Shown: piece by piece, positions 53,860 to 63,999 of the stretch
How positions within the stretch are numbered: the stretch's first letter is position 1
How the letters are laid out: each line of letters starts with the position of its first letter
From: Cryoendolithus antarcticus
Lineage: Eukaryota; Ascomycota; Dothideomycetes; Cladosporiales; Cladosporiaceae
Assembly (NCBI GenBank): GCA_002077065.1
Contig: NAJO01000011.1
Location: 147,001-211,000 of the forward strand
Length of the DNA stretch: 64,000 nucleotides
Direction: 5' to 3'
Program-made: the position numbers and the translations under genes
The notes under the pieces: model-generated
The model's database searches: none
The model's input: the letters and a program-made list of their open reading frames with translations, nothing else
What the model was told of the DNA's origin: nothing

Positions 53860-54539
53860 GAGCACTTGGGTAATCCACATGATCGAAAGGCTAGAAGCAC
53901 CCCGCGGAATGGAAGGAAAAGCAACGGCTTCTCTCATTGGTGCGCATCGCCGCATTACAAGCGCTGGAGCGGTATACCAGTGTAGTGGAATGGGTCATTC
54001 TTTTCTTAGTGCAGACATTCGCAACAGCAATGCTGCAAATCTTGCGAAAGATGCAATTCAGATTCTCGCGGCCATTGCCATGAACGAAATCTCCGATGAG
54101 CAAAGGTTGGACGTCGGAGAGATCTAGGCGTGCATGAAAGTGTCAAACTAGCTCCTTCAACCACCCACATTCCAAGTTTCCCAAACCTGGACGCACGCCC
54201 AGCCTCTTCCTCGAACAAGGGTGGCTTGAAACGACTGCATCCATCCGCGCATGACGTTCCTTCCAAACGTTCGCGGAAGTGGGATGAACAACAGAGTCTC
54301 AAGCGTACTTCGAGTCCAGAGTCCACATCGCCATTCCCATTTGCATCTATCGCCCTCTCTTTGCCGCTCTCCTGCACACTGCACATCCACGCATGCGGGA
54401 AAGGTGTCTGTCGATCTCTCCTCCGATTGGCTCGCAAGCTCATCTTGCTTGAGCTCGGCCCCCTGAGTAGATTGGCGCAAGTCCTTCCCGCGCCTGGGGT
54501 TGGCGGAGTCGACGGCGGTGGACAAAGAGAAAGAGGATC
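53860..54539. other. Intergenic between TERT and the TBC gene
   Basis: About 680 bp, TERT 3' region and probable long leader or promoter of the TBC gene. A 137-codon frame at 54130 runs to the TBC start but lacks protein-like composition. Confidence 0.45.
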
Positions 54540-57158
54540 ATGACGGCCATTCTGGCACCTGTTCGTCGTCTTGTCCTTACTAACAAATCGTCCGACGTGT
54601 GTGTATCTCAGTGGGACGACGAGGTCAACAGCTTAGCGGAGGGATCGGCACTGAACGACCTTGGCTTCGGTGGCACTCGACGTGGGAGCCTCTCGAATGC
54701 GAATGCAGAAGTGCGACATGAATATTTTCGCGCATTGCTGAAATCTGGGTCTACGGTCTGGAGTAGCTTTGGGACTGGGGAGAAGAGTGTGAACATCAGT
54801 GTACCAGAGACCGCTGTGTCACTGGGTAGACCGTTCACGCCGCACACACATACGAGACGGCTTCGGTACAGTCCAGGCTACCGATCGCTCATGATGTCTA
54901 CGGAGGTCGCTGAGGCAGGTGCAATCGATACCGCACCGAGTTCACCACCAGACTTGACGAGTTCGAAGAGCAGCAAGCGCTCGTCATCGTCGTTCCATTC
55001 ACTCTCAGACAGTGACTCGACTGAGAAGTTGGCACATTTCGAAGACATCACACTGGATGAGGCATCTACAGAGTCACTCGGTGACAGCAACCTGAGACCG
55101 GAGTCACGACCAACGTTGAAGCGTCCGCCACCACGAGCATCAAGCTATATCGACATCGCCAAGCGCAATGGCAATGTGCGTCCAAGTGATTTGCAGAATG
55201 TGACCAATGGAGCCAGGCGAGGGTATCCGAGCCTGCAAGGTGCTGTCGGAGGTGCTCTGAGGGAACAGTCGATGAACCTGCCACATGGGAGAGGGATGAG
55301 GAGAGGCTTCACAAGTCCTTCGTCACCTTCGATCATGATGCGTGCCCAACTTCAGGACATTTCGCGATCTCCGTCCCCAAGCAAGGGACTGATGAACAGC
55401 GATGCTGCAATTTCACCAAAGTCATGGGGTGGCAGCACTCCCAAGCAGTCATGTGATGGTCGTCCATCGAATACAGGCGGGATGTTCGGTCGTCGAGGAT
55501 CGTGGCAACCACGGCGAAAGACTGTAAAAGAGCTGGAAGCAGAGTACGACAATTTGGATGAAGAGGTCCCAGACGAGGCGATCTTGGAGAACGTGCCCAT
55601 CACACCAATCCCTGGATCATCATCACGAGCAAGCCGCACGCCTAGTCCGCAGCGACAAGCACCTTTCGCCAGCCTGCATCCGATCGGCGCACACTCGACG
55701 TTACACTCCGCCAATGTTCCACGCAATGCGAAGCGTCCTTCCGCACCGCCTGTGCCACCCAACGGCCGCATGAGGTCACCACGATCACCAAAGCATAACA
55801 GGCCTCGAATGCCGCACAGTGCGACCGTGGGAGCATTTCCGCCCGAGGCTTTCGGGAAGTCGCGAGCAAAGTCCTGGACTGAAGACCTGAATGACGAGGC
55901 GAGGCAGCTGTCAGCCGCGCTCGAAGAGTTCAGCGAGCGCCATTCACAAGACAACTCTCGTTCACTTCCCGGCAGCACGCAAAACAGCCCACCACGAGCT
56001 AGCTGCTCATCACTCACCAGATCGAAGACAAGTATAGTGGATATCCCGCCTAAGCAGAAGGGCAATATGATGATCGATCCCCTGCCGATCAGTAAAGAGA
56101 AGGAAGCGGTTCTCACACGCACTCGACCGTCTTGGCTCCCGCCAAAGAATCAGAAAGAGGAGAAGAAGCATATGAAGCAGTGGGAGCAGATGATGGCGAA
56201 AGCGACGGAAGCTGAAAAGCGGAGGGAAAGCAGGGACAAGGCTAGGGAAGAGGACAAGATTGAACTGGACGGCAGCCTTGCGCGAGTGTGGGAACAGCAT
56301 GTTCTGCCCAACTTCGATTCGGTGATCAACGAGCCGCGTACAAGAGAGATGTGGTGGCGCGGGGTTGCGCCCGCATCGCGAGGGCAAGTCTGGCAGCGAG
56401 CCATTGGCAATGATCTGGAGCTTTCTCCACCTTCCTTCACTGCAGCACTGGCCCGCGCAGAGAGTCTGGAGTCCAAGATGGCCGCGATCCCACATGAGGA
56501 GCGCTCGAAGCGCAAGGAGGCTGCCTGGTTCAATGCCATTGCCCGCGATGTGCCTTCAGTCTTCCCGGAAATGTCCACAACTGCCCCCGACCACCACAAG
56601 TCCCTCGCAGACGTCCTAAAAGCCTACGCCCTCTACCGCTCCGACGTCGGCTACGTGTACGGCACGCACCTGATCGCCGGCCTGCTCTGCCTGAACCTTC
56701 GCCCAGCAGACGCTTTCGTAGCACTTGCGAATCTCCTCAACCGCCCGCTTCCTCTAGCGTTCCTCATCCACGATCAAGGCGCAATGACGAGCGCCTACGA
56801 AATGGTCCTTTCCACGCTGCAATACAAGTCGCCGAACCTGCACTCCCACCTTACTTCGCCCACCCTCGGACTCGGCCCAGAAGACTACCTCGACCCGCTG
56901 TTCCGCTGCTTGTTCGCTTACAATGTGCCGTACGAGCACGTGGCACGTATCTGGGATGTATACGTGTTCGAAGGCGATAAGGCGCTTGTGAGAGGTGCTG
57001 TAGCTGTGCTGTGCAAGCTTGAGTCGAAGCTTTACGGTAGCAGAGAGGAGGTACTTGATCTGCTATCTTGGAGGCACGAGGGCAGATGGGCATTGGGGAG
57101 TGAAGACGACTTTATGAAAAGTGTCAGGGAGGCGGGCAAGATGGCGAAGGATGCCTAA
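54540..57158 (+). CDS. TBC domain protein (Rab-GAP-like) without canonical catalytic fingers
   Basis: Single exon, 872 aa from the ATG at 54540; an internal ATG at 54891 (MMSTEVAEAG) is an equally plausible start. The first ~550 residues are disordered, Ser/Pro/Arg-rich. A helical stretch with WEQMMAKATEAEKRRES precedes the C-terminal TBC domain (about 600-860), marked by RGQVWQRAIGNDLELS. At the place of the IxxDxxR arginine finger the sequence is IARDVPSVFPE (near 670), and at the YxQ glutamine finger it is GYVYGTH (near 704), so both catalytic residues appear replaced (Ser, Tyr). I recall GYVYGTHL in other filamentous-fungal members, so this may be a family trait. It probably binds a Rab in membrane traffic; GAP activity is doubtful. 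Confidence 0.85.
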   Translation: MTAILAPVRRLVLTNKSSDVCVSQWDDEVNSLAEGSALNDLGFGGTRRGSLSNANAEVRHEYFRALLKSGSTVWSSFGTGEKSVNISVPETAVSLGRPFTPHTHTRRLRYSPGYRSLMMSTEVAEAGAIDTAPSSPPDLTSSKSSKRSSSSFHSLSDSDSTEKLAHFEDITLDEASTESLGDSNLRPESRPTLKRPPPRASSYIDIAKRNGNVRPSDLQNVTNGARRGYPSLQGAVGGALREQSMNLPHGRGMRRGFTSPSSPSIMMRAQLQDISRSPSPSKGLMNSDAAISPKSWGGSTPKQSCDGRPSNTGGMFGRRGSWQPRRKTVKELEAEYDNLDEEVPDEAILENVPITPIPGSSSRASRTPSPQRQAPFASLHPIGAHSTLHSANVPRNAKRPSAPPVPPNGRMRSPRSPKHNRPRMPHSATVGAFPPEAFGKSRAKSWTEDLNDEARQLSAALEEFSERHSQDNSRSLPGSTQNSPPRASCSSLTRSKTSIVDIPPKQKGNMMIDPLPISKEKEAVLTRTRPSWLPPKNQKEEKKHMKQWEQMMAKATEAEKRRESRDKAREEDKIELDGSLARVWEQHVLPNFDSVINEPRTREMWWRGVAPASRGQVWQRAIGNDLELSPPSFTAALARAESLESKMAAIPHEERSKRKEAAWFNAIARDVPSVFPEMSTTAPDHHKSLADVLKAYALYRSDVGYVYGTHLIAGLLCLNLRPADAFVALANLLNRPLPLAFLIHDQGAMTSAYEMVLSTLQYKSPNLHSHLTSPTLGLGPEDYLDPLFRCLFAYNVPYEHVARIWDVYVFEGDKALVRGAVAVLCKLESKLYGSREEVLDLLSWRHEGRWALGSEDDFMKSVREAGKMAKDA

Positions 57159-57320
57159 TGCATACGCTTCAATACTAGGATGTTTGATGATTGGGATGGA
57201 CGGAAGGGAGTGGGAGCATTCGGTGCATGGCGCTGGAAGGCGTGCTTCATCTTGTATCCACTAGCATACCTAGGAAGCTTAGCTGTACATGATGTACAAA
57301 ACCTACGAAGCCGCACCATC

Positions 57321-58367
57321 TCACAGCCTCTCCATCTTCAACGCCTTCCGAGCCTCCTCCCTCACCTCCCTAGTGATCTCCGATGCAGGCTGCACCCTCT
57401 TCACCAACCCCACCCCAGCGCCAGCATACGTCGTCAGCCTACCTCCATCTCCCCACCCCTCATCGCCCCTCTGCATAGCCTCATCGTACAGCCTCTGGTT
57501 CTCCTCTTCGCTAAGCCCAGCCTTGTGATCGTGCCACGTTTTATTAAGAATGCCCCGTCCACCATACTCAGCAGGCCAGTCCTTCGTGCCTCGCAAGCGG
57601 TCATACAGCTTTCCTCGAGCTGTGTTGACGCCGCCATCCGACGCGGCGAGCACGGCGTTCTGGTAGCCTTTGGTCAGATTCGCTTCGGGACAGGCGAGGT
57701 AGCGCGTTCCGAGGACTGCTCCTGAAGCGCCTAGCAGCGTTGAGGCGGCTACGCCGCGGCCGTCTGAGAGGCCACCTGCTGCTATGAGGGTTGGCTTGGG
57801 GACGGACTTGCTCTGGCAGAGGGATGTGACTGCGTCGTCTACTTCCGGGAGCAGGGAGATGAGGCCGGCGCATTCCTCTAGGCCGTGGCCGCCTGCGTCG
57901 CTGCCTTGTACGACGAGGACATCTGGTTGACAGCTCGAGACGACACCGACGGCTGCGGCGACTGTGCCAATCTGGATCCAGATCTTTGATTTACCCCCTG
58001 TAGCTTTGCGGATCTCTGTCGTCCAGTGCGCCAGTTGGTCTGGCTGGGAAGGGGCGAAGAGCCACACTGCTGCGGGTCTGAAGTTCGCTAGAAGTGGCAG
58101 GCTAGCTTGGAGAAGTGGCTCGCCCGCCCAGAGCAGGAAGCCAACCCCTATGGGTAGAGTGTCGTTGGAAGACTTCACAGTGAGCTGGGACTTGGCTTGA
58201 GTGAGCTCGGCTTCGAGAGTGGAAGCATCACTGCCGATGCCAATGAAGCCTAAGCCACCGGCGTTGGAGACTTCACTTGCGAGTTTGCTAAGGCAGATTA
58301 GCCGCATAGGCGCTACCGCAATGAGTGGCTGGGAGGTCCATGGGTAGTCCGTTGCTATTGCAGACAT
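57321..58367 (-). CDS. Nitronate monooxygenase (2-nitropropane dioxygenase family)
   Basis: Single exon, 348 aa from the ATG at 58367. The TIM-barrel FMN protein shows the expected blocks: PLIAVAPMRLICLSKLASEV with AGGLGFIGIG, GVGFLLWAG, VVQGSDAGGHGLEE (FMN phosphate/active-site loop) and LIAAGGLSDGRGVAASTLLG followed by GAVLGTRYLA. These enzymes oxidise alkyl nitronates such as 3-nitropropionate nitronate, protecting from nitro toxins. There is no signal sequence. The active-site His of class I enzymes may correspond to the His in GGHG. It converges with the TBC gene (163 bp apart) and is divergent from RPB11. Confidence 0.92.
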   Translation of the reverse strand: MSAIATDYPWTSQPLIAVAPMRLICLSKLASEVSNAGGLGFIGIGSDASTLEAELTQAKSQLTVKSSNDTLPIGVGFLLWAGEPLLQASLPLLANFRPAAVWLFAPSQPDQLAHWTTEIRKATGGKSKIWIQIGTVAAAVGVVSSCQPDVLVVQGSDAGGHGLEECAGLISLLPEVDDAVTSLCQSKSVPKPTLIAAGGLSDGRGVAASTLLGASGAVLGTRYLACPEANLTKGYQNAVLAASDGGVNTARGKLYDRLRGTKDWPAEYGGRGILNKTWHDHKAGLSEEENQRLYDEAMQRGDEGWGDGGRLTTYAGAGVGLVKRVQPASEITREVREEARKALKMERL

Positions 58368-58712
58368 CTTGATTCTTGATCGATTGAAAGGCTTGCTATT
58401 GTCGAAGGGTCGCCTCCACCAAGTATCAAATGCGCAACTGAGATCTGACCTACATCTACTTCCTTTTCAACGGTGACTCAACAACATGCCAAGATCACCC
58501 GACTACTTCTATGTTCCTTTCACCTCGGTGAGCATACCGGAAGGCATTGCGTTGTCGGCGCGTCAGCGGAAAGTCAAAAGACCTCGGAGATCCACGCGAG
58601 TCATTCACCCAGAAAGTCGGCTTTACTACTCCAACTCGCACCTTCCGCACACTTCGACCCGTCACCTCACCTTCACAACGACGGCGTTTGCGTCGCGAGA
58701 AATAGTGACAAG
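58368..58712. promoter_or_regulatory. Divergent promoter of nitronate monooxygenase and RPB11
   Basis: The 345 bp between opposite starts hold both promoters. A short frame from 58486 runs across without resemblance to any protein. No specific motif can be assigned. Confidence 0.35.
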
Positions 58713-59445
58713 ATGAACGCTCCCGAGAGGTATGTACTACCCCGTTTCTGTCATCTCAAAAATGCACATCTCAGGCCCGGGCGACTAAAGAAATGGATTC
58801 ATCCACACCTGCGACACCTCAAACGCGCAATCCTAAGCACGCTGGCTCGCGCGCCAACGAGGACGCGGACAAACCAGATGCGACTCCTCAGCGCAAGAGT
58901 CTGAGCAAGAGGCCTGCGGAATTTCAGGTCCATGGCTCTTACGCCTCGCGTGTCCCCGCCGTGAGGGATCCCAAATTTCATGGCAGCACCGAGAGCAAGC
59001 AGGTCCCAGCCTATAATAACGTGCCCGACAGGTTTGAGCTGTTTGTGCTGGGGGAGGATGAAAAGAAGATAGAGTACAAGGCCGTCACTCGTAAACCACA
59101 CCAATCTTCATTCCTTGCTCGCCTTTCCACTAATCACCCCTAGAAATCGCCAATGCGGCTGAGTTCACATTCAACAAGGAGGATCACACTCTCGCCAACC
59201 TCCTCCGCGACAAACTCTTCCGCATGGATCAGGTTCAGTTCGTCGGCTACAAGGTCCCTCACCCCCTCTTCGCAACGTTCGAGCTCAGGATTCAGACCGA
59301 TGGGACCATCTCGCCGAAGGATGTGCTCTACAAGGCCTCGGAGGAGTTGATCAGGGAGCTGGCGACGCTGGATCAAGAGTTCACAAAGGAATTCGAGCTA
59401 AAGAAGTTGGCTGCGAATGTGCCGAATGGTGGTATGGAGATCTGA
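58713..59445 (+). CDS. RPB11: RNA polymerase II subunit RPB11
   Basis: Three exons, 58713-58729, 59032-59090 and 59144-59445, with introns of 302 and 53 bp; 125 aa. Splicing gives MNAPERFELFVLGEDEKKI, the conserved N-terminus of Rpb11, then AEFTFNKEDHTLANLLRDK and YKVPHPLFATFELRIQTDG of the alpha-like dimerisation fold. Rpb11 pairs with Rpb3 to seed assembly of RNA polymerase II in the nucleus. Intron 1 has a strong GTATGT donor but is six times the usual length here. A second frame inside it, from an ATG at 58793, reads 80 codons straight into exon 2 and ends NNVPDR before FELF, imitating NAPER; it could be an alternative first exon. Confidence 0.92.
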
Positions 59446-60231
59446 GAGGGCGGATTCTCACTGGTTGTACAGGGCGTGTACACGCAAAATGCATAGCGAC
59501 GGACTTGGAGGGAGAGGCGAATTTGGGCAGCCTGGTCGGACTGGTTGCGTAGCATGCAGCGCACTCTACAAGGATCTGCTTCCGGGGCGTTTCGGTATAC
59601 CCTTGGCGGCTAATGAACACTTTGCGTTGCATACTACCTGTTTCTCCAAAGAGTCTGCAATCATCCTCTGCAAGTACACGAGCATCCGCAACAGCGATTT
59701 CGGGGCGCGATATCTGTGAGAGGACAGGATGTGACTATAAGGCGCAGGCCCTGCGCCATACCGCCTCTCAACGTCGCAGCAGTGATCTGCTACACTACTG
59801 CAACTGCCCGGATATGAGCAGAAGTCAATTTCGAAAGATCCGGAGAAGAGGAGAACGGCACTGGAACATACAAGGAAGCCAATGCGAACTTGAAAGTTAT
59901 GGATCTTCCTCGTTGTTTCTCGCAAAATGCCTCACCTTTCAATTGTCTTGTCCTACCTTGACCAAGTTTACATCAGCTGTCCTATTCAAGATACAGTCCG
60001 TTGGTCATGTCTAACCTATGAGAACATCCCCTTTTGATACGCTCCGCCGCCCACAAGAGCAACAGTCAAGCCACCTCACTCACGTCTGGGTCGCTCCTTC
60101 CTCTGCATACGCTTGCACATGCTTGCCCACACGCCCACACGGTGTCACGGTCAATCCAGTTTCCGCATTTAATATACTATACACAAGTACTCAGTACCGT
60201 CCGCATCCACGACAACCTCCACATACACACA
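59446..60231. other. Intergenic between RPB11 and a hypothetical gene
   Basis: About 790 bp between two plus-strand genes. No supported coding frame, RNA or repeat; the final ~60 bp contain TATA-like atatactata (60173-60182), about 55 bp before the next start. Confidence 0.45.
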
Positions 60232-61300
60232 ATGTCGCACGTCGGACCCGATCCCATAGATCGCTTCATCGCCAGAGTGGGCCATGGTCTCTCTCGCATC
60301 AAAAACGCACGCAAGAAGCCTGAGCCATGGTCTGCTGGCACTTCACTGCGCTCACAATCCTCAGTAGCGACGATGCGCTCCGATCTGTCCACTTCTCAAC
60401 TTCAAACACGGCACAACAAGCGCGGTCAGTCCTCTCCCCCTTCATACGCTATTTGAAATACGCCACTGATCACTCCTAGGCGCTTTCACATTCTTCGCAA
60501 CCGGCAACCTCATGTTTGCCCACTACATCGACCTTGAGCTTAGATCTCGCCCGACGGCGCTGCACTTCGCCCCAGCAGCAGGCAATGACTATCAAAGGTA
60601 TCAATCCCTCATCAATTCCCTGTGGCAGAGTGACAGCATGAACGATGAGCGAAAGGCGCTGTGGACGGCGGCGGCAGCGAACATCAGGCAGTTCATCAAT
60701 CGCGGCATGATTTCCGAGGAGCAGGTGCTGGCAAATGGTGGGCTTGTGGGGTGGGTGGAGGAGTATCGCAGATGGGCGAGAATGGCCGTGGATGCTTTTC
60801 TGGCGGAGAAGTGGATGGGGGAGGTTGAGGGGGAGGTCAGCGAGGAGGGGAGTCCGGTTGGGGTGGATGATGGGGAGGAGGGGGATGATGGAGCCAATGG
60901 GTTGTACGAGGGGAGCATTCGGACGGTGATTCAACGGAGGAGATCTGGTGGTCTGTCAGCCATCGATGAACAAGAGGAGTACGAGGGGAGCGTGGCCGAG
61001 AGTGTGGCGGGAAGTGTGGCGGAAAGCGTGGCAGGAAGCGACAGGGCTGTCATCGCGAGGCGATCAACGTGGTCGATGTTGCAAGAGGCCGCTTCAAAGA
61101 CTTTCGGAAATGGTGGCGACAATGACAAAGGGTTCACGCAAAGGGTGTCCACCATACACCCGTACGAAGACTCCGGATTCGAGAGAGAGGCGATTGCAGC
61201 ACTCTCACAAATCTGGTCGGAAGGAACTGGCGAACCCATGATCGAGCGACCCTCCCGACCAGTCTCGCCACTCTCGATGTCGGAATACCATGCGATGTGA
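60232..61300 (+). CDS. Hypothetical protein with SVAE/SVAG repeats
   Basis: Two exons, 60232-60424 and 60480-61300 (55 bp intron, GTCAGT..TAG); 337 aa. The start is MSHVGPDPIDRFIARVGHGL, an amphipathic helix followed by a basic, Ser-rich segment. Splicing at NKRG gives AFTFFATGNLMFAHYIDLEL, then a helical domain with MNDERKALWTAAAANIRQFI and VGWVEEYRRWARMAVDAFLA (to about residue 190). Acidic linker (EGEVSEEGSPVGVDDGEEGD), four 12-bp units coding SVAE-SVAG-SVAE-SVAG (60989-61036), and a disordered end follow. No family known to me. The upstream TATA-like element, in-frame splice and conserved-looking helices support a real gene; the donor GTCAGT is weaker than most here. Confidence 0.72.
60989..61036 (+). 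repeat. Four 12-bp tandem units within a coding region
   Basis: Units code Ser-Val-Ala-Glu and Ser-Val-Ala-Gly alternately, so the true period may be 24 bp. Third-base differences between units show that it is not a very recent expansion. Confidence 0.7.
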
Positions 61301-61390
61301 GAATGGTAGCATAAAATAGCCCGGTAAGGCGCAGATTGCGTTGCCACATCGACGAGATAGACATATACTCGTATCTTGGTCGACAGCCTC

Positions 61391-62315
61391 TCACAGCATA
61401 CTCCTGAACCCCTCCCCACCCTCCCTCCTCTCCAACCCAAGAAAGTCAACCACCTGCCCGAAATGATCCACTCCCCAGAACCCCTCCTTCACCCCCTCGG
61501 AATTAGTACACTCAAACCAAGGCAACCCAAAAGCTCCGCTCTGCAATGCCAACTCTGTGTTGCTGTTCAACAACTTCTTCACTTCCGCCTCCCCAGTCCT
61601 CGCTACAAGCTCCTCCGCTTCAGCCTTCCCGAACACAGTTGCCAGAGCTGAAGCGACGACTTCAGGTTTCTGAACCGGGCTACCGTCAACCCAATACGTC
61701 CTGAACAACGCCGAGTAGGCCGCGGGGAGCTGGGAGGGGTGCTCTCGTTCAATCAAGGCAAGAGTGCGGCCCGATGCTAGGGTGTTTGCAGGGAAACCCT
61801 CCGGCACGCCAGCGAAGATGGGAATGTTGAAGCGGGTGGCCCAGCGGTCGCGTTCGAGACCAATCCACTTATCTTTGTCTACAGGATACCGTCAACGAGA
61901 TGGACCAGTGGGAGGCTACGAAGGGAAGACCTACTTCGGATCTTGATCGGTGGCGTGTTACCACAGGCTTGCATTACGCCACCGAGGAAGATGGGGATAT
62001 CTGGATCGAAAGTTGTTAGTACATGACAGAGCCTTCGATGTTGCGTCCAGATTCGAGAGGCGTACACGTTACATCGCAGCGCTTAAAGATAGGGTTGTTC
62101 TGGGACATCTGTCAGTCGCTGTAGACCACTCTCCGCGGCACGAAATCAAGGGATCAGACTGAAGGCGGATGCAATGGGGAGACTCGCGCAGACTCCTCAA
62201 AATGATGTTGATAAAACGGAAAAGAGCACAAATGACATACCTGTACAACATAGAAAGCGATGTACGCAAACGGGCTTACGATGTCCAGATAGAGGGTCAA
62301 CTTGGGTCGCGCCAT
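61391..62315 (-). CDS. Kappa-class glutathione S-transferase (DsbA-like fold)
   Basis: Four exons on the minus strand, 62315-62241, 62099-62066, 62000-61935 and 61878-61391, with introns of 141, 65 and 56 nt; 220 aa, the usual length. The spliced protein starts MARPKLTLYLDIVSPFAYIA with the Ser of the SPF/SPY active site, then VQ-NNPIFKRCDVT-YIPIFLGGVMQACGN and NKDKWIGLERDRWA; later blocks include GVPEGFPANT and GAFGLPWFE, the latter the cis-Pro glutathione loop. Kappa GSTs are found in mitochondria and peroxisomes; this one ends GFRSML, and the SML end (not SKL) might act as a weak peroxisomal signal. It conjugates or reduces with glutathione; the substrate is unknown. Exon 2 is only 34 nt. 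Confidence 0.9.
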
Positions 62316-62665
62316 TGTGGCCCTGAATGTATAGCTAGACGTAGATGTCGTCGGGCGTGAATAAGGGTTGTATGTGTTCAGTCGTGTCGCCCACTGTGTA
62401 CAGCATTGTTGTTTGCTACAAGCTGCCGTGTAACATGGAAGTGAAGTCCAGGGAACCTCGGCTGCGACAAAGTCAATCCAACACTCGCCAAGAAAGTCAT
62501 GTGTTTGCGCGTTGGAATGAATCGAACGGGGGCAAAGCGACAGGTTGTGATCGGAGAGTCTTCAGGTGTCGCAATCGCTTCGCATGCATCGATATCTACA
62601 CTACACAGAAAAGTCAAGCAGCTCCACACCCCCTCTGTCCCCACGCTCTCCTCACCCCATCTCGC
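62316..62665. other. Intergenic between IDH1 and the kappa GST
   Basis: About 350 bp holding the GST promoter and IDH1 3' end. Nothing further supported. Confidence 0.45.
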
Positions 62666-63999
62666 CTACTGCTTCTCCATCTGATCCAAAATCGCCCTCG
62701 TAAACTCATGCGTCGTCGCACTCCCTCCCATATCCCTCGTCCGACTCTTCCCCGCAGCAATAACATCGTACACAGCCTTGCTAATCCTATTAGCATGATC
62801 GTCAAGCCCCAGATGCCTCAACATCATGCTGCCAGACAGGATCAGCGCCGTCGGGTTCGCCTGGTCCTTGCCCTTGATATCCAGTCCCACGTGACGGCAT
62901 CCGGGTTCGAAGACAGCGACTTCGCGGCCCATGTTGCAGCCTGGCACGATGCCGGGGCCGCCGACGAGCCCGGCGCCGATGTTGCTGAGGATGCCGCCGT
63001 AGAGGTTCGGCATGACCATTACGTCGAATTGTTGCGGGCGGGAGACGCACTGCATGCTGGCGTTGTCGACGATCATGTCGTTTGTCTCGATAGTGGGGTA
63101 CTCCTCGCCGACTTTCTTGACGGTGTTGCGGAACAAGCCGTCAGCGAGCTTCATGATGTTGGCCTTGTGGATGCAGGTCACCTTGCGGCGGTTGTTGGCG
63201 AGCGCGAAGGAAAAGGCGAATTTGGCGATGCGCTCGGACTTTGCGCGCGTGATGATCTTGAGCGACTCTACTACGCCGGGGACGGACTGGTGCTCGAGCC
63301 CGGAGTACTCGCCCTCGGTGTTCTCACGAATGATGCACAGGTCGACGTTCTTGTGGCGGGTCTCGTAGCCGGGGATGTTCTTGATGAGGACGATGGAGGC
63401 GTAGATGTCGAGTTCTTGGCGGAGTGCGACGTTGAAGGACTGATGGCCAGAGCGCTCGACGGGTGTGTGTAGGATGCCCTTCAGACCGAGCTTGTTGCGC
63501 TTCAACGAGGCGATTGACTCGCGGAAGAGCTCTTCTGAGTGTTTGTCTCCCGTCTCGACACCGGACACGTCGACCTGTTCCCACTCGATTGGCACGTTGT
63601 CCGCCTTGAATATCGTCTTGACCGCTTCTGACACTTCGGCACCGATACCATCACCTGTGTAGTTGCTTAGTCCCTGTTCTGTCACTGTTCCCAGCTACCG
63701 TGCTGCTAATCGCATACCTGGAATGAGGGTGACTGTGTATTTCCCGCCGAACTTTGTAGGCTTGAACAGATCCGAGTTCACGGTCGCGTATGCTGTGCCA
63801 TGCGTCAGTCCATGCGACCTTGTATCAGTAGCTTAGCGGTCGTGTCGTACATCGAGCTGCTGCGAAAGTGTTTGCAAACTGGGCGCTTCGCAAGGCCTGT
63901 AGTCGCAATGGTCAGCCATTGAACATTACTGATACAATCATCGTAATATCCTCGAGCTGTACGCACCGAAGCCGCCCGCAGGGATCCTCTGACCATCAT
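62666..63999 (-). CDS. IDH1: NAD-dependent isocitrate dehydrogenase subunit 1, mitochondrial
   Basis: Four exons, 63999-63967, 63896-63851, 63792-63718 and 63654-62666, with introns of 70, 58 and 63 nt; 380 aa. Splicing yields a mitochondrial presequence (MMVRGSLRAASALRSAQFAN, Arg/Ala/Ser-rich) followed by SYATVNSDLFKP and KYTVTLIPGDGIGAEVSEAV. Family blocks RENTEGEYSGLEH, NIMKLADGLF, MPNLYGGILSNIGAGLVGG and NPTALILSGSMMLRHLGL are present. IDH1 is the regulatory partner of IDH2 in the citric acid cycle and converts isocitrate to 2-oxoglutarate as part of the hetero-octamer. Two ATGs stand at 63999 and 63996, one base from the window edge, so the promoter and leader lie outside. The frame in 62345-63472 on the other strand is its antisense. 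Confidence 0.95.

Noticed and set aside
54130..54543. 137-codon frame upstream of the TBC gene
   Set aside because: No protein-like composition or domain; probably leader or promoter DNA.
62345..63472. 375-codon plus-strand frame
   Set aside because: Antisense of IDH1 exon 4, whose identity is certain.
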